Source: Acanthamoeba castellanii str. Neff
Taxonomy: Eukaryota > Discosea > Longamoebia > Acanthamoebidae
Assembly (NCBI RefSeq): GCF_000313135.1
Contig: NW_004457692.1
Location: forward strand, 5,862-19,875
Direction of reading: 5' to 3'
Length of the DNA stretch: 14,014 nt
The translations under genes were made by a program, and so were the position numbers. Shown here in pieces: positions 1 to 8,200 of the stretch. Numbering within the stretch: position 1 is the stretch's first letter; each line of letters starts with the position of its first letter. The notes under the pieces were generated by a model that saw nothing but the letters and a program-made list of their open reading frames with translations, was not told the origin of the DNA and ran no database searches.

Positions 1-337
1 TCGGGCCACCAACATCAGCACCACCATCGTCCTCAAGGACTTTGACAGTACGCGCACCCTTTCAGTTCTTCCATTTCCCTTTCTTTTCTTTTATTTTCTG
101 CTTGTAGTAGAAGGTAATCTTTGATGATGTTGGTGGGGGATGCTGCAGGCCTCACGATCGCTCAGACAGTTGCGCAGTTCACGGTGAGCACGGTGCCGGC
201 GCTGGCTTCGCTGGCGGGCCGGCCTGCTCGAGCCGACTGGGTGCTCGATGTCCAACAGCGAGCGGGCTCGATCGGGTCGGGTCACGTGCGCGACTGGTGG
301 CTCGATTTCGCCTCCGACAACTGCCTCAACTTCGCAG
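1..337 (+). other. P-like domain (proprotein convertase P/Homo B type), C-terminal half, gene 1
   Basis: Spans exons 1-47 and 149-337. The first exon encodes a strand ending IVLKDFD. The second encodes ADWVLDVQQRAGS and then VRDWWLDFASDNC. This matches the end of P domains, where G-x-W-x-L-x-V-x-D is followed by a short loop and a W-x-L strand. The first half lies left of the window but is visible in the gene 2 copy (13145-13731). P domains normally follow subtilisin-like proteases; no protease is visible here. The assignment is by motif and predicted strand pattern, without a profile search. Confidence 0.6.
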
Positions 338-2254
338 GTACCCCCCATCCGCCATGAAGAGAAGATTCAAGTAAAACAAAACCATCTTCTCATGATGCGT
401 TTTTGAAATTTTTTTTATTATAATTGTGCAGGGGCATCACACGCGATCTGCGGCTTCGGTCCAGGGCAGCTGTTCGCGCGCGGCGCCACCGACGACGACG
501 ACGTGCACCTGGAGTCGCCCCGCCGGCGGCATCATCACCGAGATCGTGTGGGCGCGCTACGGCCGCACTCGGAGGGCTCGTGCGAAGACGGCCCCACGAC
601 GCTCACGGTGCACGACGAGTGCGAGGCCCTGCCAGACATCGTCAAGAAGCGCGTGGCGAGCGCGTGCGTGGGCAAAACGAAGTGCACGGTCCACGCCATC
701 GACACGCTCTATGCCGAGGAAGCGGGCGAGCCATTCCTGTGTCCCTACGGCGTGGAGCAGGTCGAGTGCCGCGAGGACCGGTCGCTGCTGGCCGAGCGGT
801 CGAGCCGGCGGCAGGCGCGGCACGAGTCGCGCGAGCACCACGCGCAGGCGCACATGGCGCCGGTGACCTATGCCGGCACGGAGGACCACCACTTCAAGTC
901 GACCATGGTGCGCCACCGCACGGAGCCCTTCTTCCGCCCGCGCCGCGACGTCAACAGCAGCAGCAACAATGGGAGCGATCCGAGCATGGGATGCAGCTCG
1001 GAGCCGCGGGTGAAGAAGGCACTCATGGTGCAGGCCCGGTGCAAAGGTGCGTGCGTGTCATCTTGCATTCTCACTGTAGGGGAGTACGCTGCTAGAAGAC
1101 GACCAACACGTGTGTCGCGTGTCGTGTGTGTGTGTGTGTGGCGTATGTGTGGTATGTGGCGGCGGCAGATGCCAACGCGGCGTTCAAGCACACGGACACG
1201 CCGGCCATAGCCAAGAAGATGGTGATGGCAAGCGCGAGCGGCGACTTGGACAACGACTGGAAGGACGAGGTGGTGACGCTGTTCGGATACGAGGGCGGCG
1301 CGCTGCACGCCTCGTTCACGGCGGTGGGCGCCAACGGCCAGCCCACGACGACGGTGGTGCGCGACCTCGCAGTGGGCGGCGGGAGCGCGGTTGTGCTGGG
1401 CGAGGGCGCGCACATCGAGATGGCGACGGGCGACTTTGACAACGACGGCTACCCCGAGCTGGCCTTTGCCTTTGTCGACGGCGCCAGCGGCGGCGCGCTC
1501 AAGGTGTTCTTGTGGGATCTGCGCGTGCAGTCGACGGCGGTGTGGGGCAGCAGTGTGGCCAAGACGAGCCGGGAGGACCTGCAGCCGTGCTACGCGTGCT
1601 TCACGGACATCGCCAAGCTGCGGGGCCTGTTCGCCACGGCGGTCGAGGTGGCGGTGCCGGGGATGCCGTCATTCCCGATCGTGCTCACGGGCGCGGCGGC
1701 GACGGCGGCCGGTGTGGAGAGCGGGAGCCGGCTGGAGGCGGGCGGGTTCGGCTACTCGCTGGCGGCGGCCAAGGTCAACGCTCTGCCCTCCATGGTACGA
1801 TCAACCTCCCGGTCGTCCGGCTCCTCTCTGCTCTCTGCTCTCTCCCCTCCTCTCCTCCTTTGCTCACCACACGCGACACTCGTGCGACCCAACACACGAG
1901 CGCAGCTGGCGGTGGCGTGGATCGCCGATCGGAGCGCGGTGTCGTGGGCGCTCTTCCGGCAGACGTCGCAGTCGTCGGCGGCCATGGTGTCGAGCTCGCC
2001 GTACTCGCTGGTCTCGCTGCGGCAGCCGCACGCCGTGGCGGTCAACCTGGGCGACTACGAGGGCTCGGGCTTTGCCGAGCTGGCGCTGGGCATCGTGGAC
2101 GACGACGAGCTCACGCTCTACCTGTACAGCATCGACGAGCTCACGCCCGCCACGCTGCCCATGGCGCTCCAGAAGACGCTGCCCATCACCGCGGCGCCCT
2201 GGTGGCACACCGCCCAATACAAGTACTCCTCCTCCTCCTCCTCTGCTTTTGCTC

Positions 2255-2296
<42 letters not shown>

Positions 2297-5200
2297 GACT
2301 ACCAGCCGCCACCATTTGCTGATGTCACACACTCGCCACACAACATTGGGCACACGGCACACACACACAGCGTGCGAATGGTGTCGGGCGACCTGAACAA
2401 CGACGGCGACGACGAGCTCGTGGTGGCGTTGACCAGCGCGACGGAGGGCAGCGGCAGCCAAGCAGACGTGTTCCGCGTGGACAGCGCGACGTGCTTCCGG
2501 CTGGCGTGTCTGGAGCTGGTGGGCAGCTTTGCCTTCACCCTCCCGAGCGGTCCCACAGTCTCGGCCTCCACCTCCGCTGCTGTGGAGGGCATCGTGGCCG
2601 AAGCGACGACAGGGACGGTGGAGTACACCACAACAACCACGAGGAGCCCCGAGATCAAGCTCGCCATTGGTACGCTCTCTCTGCTCTCCGCTCTCTCTCT
2701 TCTCTGCGGTCCCACCCTTCGCTTGCGACAAGAGCCTGCGAGTGACACACCACCACCACGACCACCACCACCAACAATGATTTCAGGCAACGTGGACGAG
2801 AGCTACGCCAACGAGCTGCTCGTGGCGTTCGAGTACTCGCCCACGATAGACTCGGGGTCGCCCAAGGTCATGCTGACCAGCCTCACGGCGCAGCCCGACC
2901 CCGATCGGCCCTTTGTCATCAACGGTTCGTCAAGCACCTCGTGGTGTGTTTGTTATCCACAGCATTGCATAGCCAAATCGTGAAATACTTATACTAGCAC
3001 ACGCACACACACAAACACCATGCCTTACCAGGACGGCAGTGCTACGCGGGGCCGGCCTACCAGCGGGACGAAGAGGTGGCGGCCGCCACGGTGAACAACA
3101 TGGCGCTGAGCGTGGGCAACCTGTACGGCCTGGGCTACCGCGTGGGCGAGTCGATCAAGGTGCGCTTCGAGAGCGTGCCGGAGCTCATCGCCGTCATCAA
3201 CGCGCCGCCCACGCACTTTGACATTGTCGACGGCAAGGAGGTGGTGGTCAACCCGCGCACCTTCAACGGCTACGGCTCCTCCACGCGCCTCTCCGACGCC
3301 GAGGGCGTCACGTCGTCCTTCGAGATCTCGCGCGACCAAGTCCACATCACTTCGCACGCCAATGGCGTACGTCCCCCCAAAAACCTTTATTATTTTATTT
3401 TGCCTAACTGTAGGCCGGCGTCTGTGCGCCGTGTCCCATGTGCGCAATTCCAGGATGTAATGGATGTGCTGGTGGCAGTTGTGATGGCGAATATTCACAC
3501 CCAGTCGGTGGAGATGAAGAAGCGGTCGGAGGCGCTGGGCCAGTCGACGGTGGAGCGCATCACGGTGTCGCGCGATCTGGTGGCGTCGGGCGACGACGTG
3601 GTGCTGTACATGTCGACCACGCGCGACCTGTGGAAGTTCCCCATCGTGGACCAGAACGGCGCGCAGGTCGGGTCGCTGGACATCTGGGCGTCGTCGAGCT
3701 GCGGCGAGGACTGCGTGCAGAAGGGCGACGGGCGCGACCTGTGGTGGTTCACGCCCGACCACGAGCCCTTCAACGTGCTCACCTATTCGTCGCGCGCGCC
3801 CGAGGACTTCAACCCGGTCGACCGCATCATGGTGGGCGAGAAGGTCACCCTCGGCCCCAACGAGCACCAGGTCCGCCCCCACAACAACAACAACAACAGC
3901 AACTCTCTCTTCTATTCCTCTTCCCCTTCATTCACCGCCGTTTTCTGATCCCTTCCCCCCCCCACCTCTCGCCCATTCGCCGCCCACCACAACCACAACC
4001 ACAGCAATCTGTGAGTCAGCACTCGGGAAAGACGGAGAAAAAGGTCGCGCTCGACCATGCCACCACCGAGCTAGCGTTGTCCGCGCAGTATGGTATCGAC
4101 GCTCAGCTGTCCACCTTTGTACGTACAAACAAACATCAACCCGCCGCCGCCGCTCAACTGGCAAATTGGTTGATTGGTTGATTGGTTGATTGCGATTTAC
4201 GCTTTACCCACTGGCGTGTGGTCATCACCAGGCTTCGCTTGCCCCCCTGGGCGTAGGCACTACGCTGAAGGTGCCGCTCGGTTTCAAGTTTGTGAAAGCC
4301 TGGACGACCAGCCAGGACACGAAGGATGCCAGCGACGCCATCACCGTGCATGAGGCGGGAATCGAGCGCGACGTGTCGGTGGTGTGCTACGTGGAGCCCA
4401 TCAACCCGGAGCACGCCTACCGCGTGCAGCCCTTCGTGTGGATGGCGCGCGCGCCGGACGGCCGCGAGTACCTCAAGGTGGACTACACGGCCGAGCCGGG
4501 CTACTACCCGGGCGTGTCCACGTGGTGGGAGCGCACCTACAGCAAGCCCGACCCGTCGTTCAACCTGCCCTGGTGGTGGACCACGTTCAAGCGCGACCGC
4601 ACGATGCTGACCAAGGAGATGGTGGCCACGCCGGCGGTGCCGCGCGAGGAGGGCGACGTGGTCGAGGTGGCGGTGACGGTGCGCAACAAAGCGCTCGTGG
4701 ACGCGCGCAACGTGAAAGTGGCGCTGTGGCGCGGGAGTCCCGACAACTGCCTCGACGAGGCGTGCCTGCTCGACGACAACGCCCTCAGTAACCTACCTTC
4801 TCTCGCAACTCTCACTGGCAGTGCGGGGTCTGACGCGCACAAACTGTTGTGTGTGTCGTGTGTCGTGTGTCGTGTGTCGTGTGTCGTGTGTCACGCAGTC
4901 GGAATCGAGGAGGTGGGGCTGATTCCGAGCCAGGGCAAGCGCGAGGTGTGGTTCCTGTTCCGCTTCGACGGCGTGCAGAACATCCACGCGACCATCGACG
5001 ACAACGACGAGCTCGACGAGATGCACGAGGACAACAACCACGCCTACAGCCTCTTGTTCCACGACATGGCCAACAGCGGCTACACGCTGCAGACCCTGCG
5101 GCTCGACCCTGCCATCGCGGTGAGCCCCGTGGTGGCGAGCGATGGGAGCGGGTTGACGATCGGGTACCAGGTGAAGGCGACGGTGCTGGGCGACACGTTC

Positions 5201-8200
5201 ACGCGGGCCAACGTGCTCGTGCAGCTGTGGCACGGCGGCGTGGGCGGCGCCGGCCGTCTCATCGGCACGGTGCTGGTGCCGCGCGTGAACGGCTCGACGA
5301 CGACGACGACGCGCTACGAGGTGTCGGTGTTCTGGGCGACGCGCAATCCGGCGCTGTTCGGCAAGCAGGAGCTGCACGCGGTCATCCTGCACTCGGGCTT
5401 CTCGACGGAGGCGGCCAACGTGATCTCGCACGTGTCGCGCACGGTGAGCGTGGCGTGCTACGGGCGCGTGGACGCGTGCGGGGTGTGCGGGGGCAACAAC
5501 GGGACGTGCGGGGGGTGCGACGGGGTGGCGCTGTCGGGCAAGACGGTGGACGTGTGCGGAGTGTGCGGCGGCACTGGATCGACGTGCTGCATTCCCAAGC
5601 CGGCGCAGGCCCAGTGGCACTACGTGCGCATCGACCACCACCACCACGACCAGCTTCACAACAACCATGACAACCTCAACGGTAGCGGCAACAGCACCAA
5701 CGGGTCCAGCACCGCTGCTGCCAGCGACTCGTCGTCGTCGTCGTCGTGGTCATCGATAGTGACGCGGGCGCGCGTGGGCGACCTGGTGGTGTGGGAGAAC
5801 CTGCTCGACTGGAAGGTTGATATCGTGAGCGGGGCCTACGACTACAAGCACGCGCCGGCGCTCGAGCTGTCGCGGATGACGACCCAGCAGGGCCACGCCC
5901 TCGAGCAGCAGCTGGGCAACCTGCCCGACGACGATGGCGCTCTCAACGCCTTCCTCAAGGTGCTCTCCTATGTCACACGACGTGCGGTGAGTATGAGGTT
6001 TGACCTGTCGTGTGTGTGCGTGTGTCGTGTGCGTGTGTGTGTGTGCGTGTGTGTGTGCAGGAGTACGTATCAACGATGTGGATCAAGGATCTCGTGGAGC
6101 AGTCGACGCCTCCAGGAGGCAGTCCTGCCGTTGCCCCGCCTGCGCCCGACTCCACGTCGGCCTATCTCCGTCGGTCCACCGCCGGCGACAGCGATGACCG
6201 ACCGCAGCAGAACCAGGAGTCCGCCGACCTGTTCCCCGGCTGGTACGACACGACACGACCAACGACACGACACGGCCAACGACACCCACGACACGACCAA
6301 CGACACCCACGACACGACACGATGTACAGGAGGACGACTAGGCCCTCGGGCAGTGCGTCGTTCGAAGTCCGAAAGCGCAGCCAACAGGCTGAGGAGGGGG
6401 CCGATGAGGAATTTGCGATGGGCGGCGTGTGTTGCGCCCAGGAGGCAATCGGCTACGACACCACGATGACGACGATGGTAGACGAAGAGCCGGCGCCGGC
6501 GTCGTTTGAGCACCTCCTTCACGATGTCACGCACAGCGCCAATCTGGCCGGGATGCGCTGGTCCAGCGCCAGCGACCGCTCGCGTCTGCGCGCTTCGGTG
6601 GTGGCGAAGCTCATAGCACACAAGCAGCGGCTCGATCACGTGGCAGGGCTCGTCAACTCAACTGGCGGCATGCCGCTCCTTCCGGAAGAAAACCAGATGC
6701 GCCAAGTCGCGGCCGCGAGGTACGAGGAGGAGGCGATCTCCTCACCCGATGTTCGCTGCCTCTGCCGCCGGACGTCGTCGTCGTCGTCGTCGTCGCGCTC
6801 GAGCGAGCAATGTTCCGCGGAGGACGCCTTCTTCCAGCGCTGCGTCAACCCGCTGACCCCGGACTCCGGGGTCGTCTTCCCGGGGCTCTTCAACTTCGCG
6901 CCCATCGTGACCAGGCCCGACGGGCCGTCGGCGGTGCTGCCGCCGGGCGCGGCGAGCGCTCCGCACCGGTTCTTCAGTCCGGGCCTCTACCTGTGGCACG
7001 ACTCCCACAACCCGGCGATCCACGGCGTGGTGCTGGTGGCGCCGTCGGAGCTCGTGGCGGACGAGTGCGGCGTGTGCGGGGGCGACGGCACGTCGTGCCG
7101 CGACTGTCAGGGCACCCCGTTCGGCACGGCTCGGGTGGACGCGTGCGGTGTGTGCGTCGACCCGATGGCGCCGGGCTACGCGCCCAACCCGGCCATCGAC
7201 TGCGCTGGCGTGTGCTACGGCGCCGCCATGCTGGACGCGTGTGGCGAGTGCGCGGGCGGCACCACCGGCCGAGCGCCCGGTGCGTCGATGGACTGCCTCG
7301 GTGTCTGTCACGGATCCGCCGTGGTCGACTGCAGGAACATATGCGGCGGCCCCTACCAGGTCGACTGCGCGGGCGTATGCGGCGGCTGGGCCGTGATGAT
7401 TGATGGCGTTTGCTCCTCCTCGGGAAAACGTGGCCTGGTTCGTGTTGCCTCTCACTTCATCTTCCCTTTTCCTTTCTTTTCCTTTTGCTTTTTCTCTTTC
7501 TCATTTTCTTCTTCTGCTGTAACACGCGTGCTGCTGGCCACCTGTGACTGCAGGAGGAGGAGGAGGAGGAGGAGAAGAAAGCGGGCGGATGCGAGGACGG
7601 GGCCGTTGCGGACTGCAATGGGCGTGTGCAACGGGTCGGCGCGTTTCAATCCGTGCGGCGTGTGCGTGGTGGCGGCGGCCGACTACCACAAGGGCGAGGA
7701 CTACTGGGTGGACTGCGCCGACACGTGCCGCGGCACGGCCTACATCGGCGACTGCGGCGTTTGCGTCGGCGGCCGCTCTGGTCTTTGGGTTCGTTGCCGC
7801 CCCCTTCCCCCTCCCGCGCGCCCAGCCCGTGGGGTGGTGGTCGTGGTGGTCGTGGTGGTCGTGGTGGTGGTCGTGGTGTACTATTTGTTAACAACAACAA
7901 CAACGACAACGCAATGTATGGGTGGGTCGGGTGCATGACTGCAGCCGAACGAGCACAAGGACTGCCAGGGGACGTGCTTCGGCAACGCGACGCGCGACGA
8001 GTGCGGCGTGTGCTTCGTGGAGGGCGACGGCCACCACGTGGTCAATTCGGGCAAGGACTGCACGGGCGTGTGCGGCGGCAAGGCCGTGGTGGACGAGTGC
8101 GGCGAGTGCGTGCTGGGCACCACCGGGCGCGAGTTCAACAGCGCCAAGGACTGCGCGGGCCAGTGCTTCGGCGGGCGCCTCCCCACTGACCCGTACGCGC

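Larger units (their letters stand above)
5593..7062 (+). other. Cupredoxin-like module A, interrupted by a long insertion, gene 1
   Basis: The N-terminal strands (WHYVRID, then VGDLVVWENLLDWKVDIVSG) and the C-terminal strands (FFSPGLYLWHDSHNPAIHG followed by VVLVA near 7010-7060) match the two ends of a plastocyanin-like fold. Between them lie about 350 residues with Cys, Ser-run and charged segments, spread over exons 4899-5986, 6061-6242 and 6330-7437. In type-1 copper sites the last loop reads C-x-x-H-x-x-x-x-M; here Cys is replaced by Asp and Met is absent, and the first His is not seen. Copper binding is therefore unlikely. A low-complexity His/Asn/Gly/Ser insertion sits at about 5632-5757. 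Confidence 0.5.

Noticed and set aside
2118..2731. Poly-Gln, poly-Ala and poly-Leu proteins
   Set aside because: They are readings of the CTC/(CTG)12 tract in intron 2223-2370; coding on both sides joins in frame when the intron is removed.
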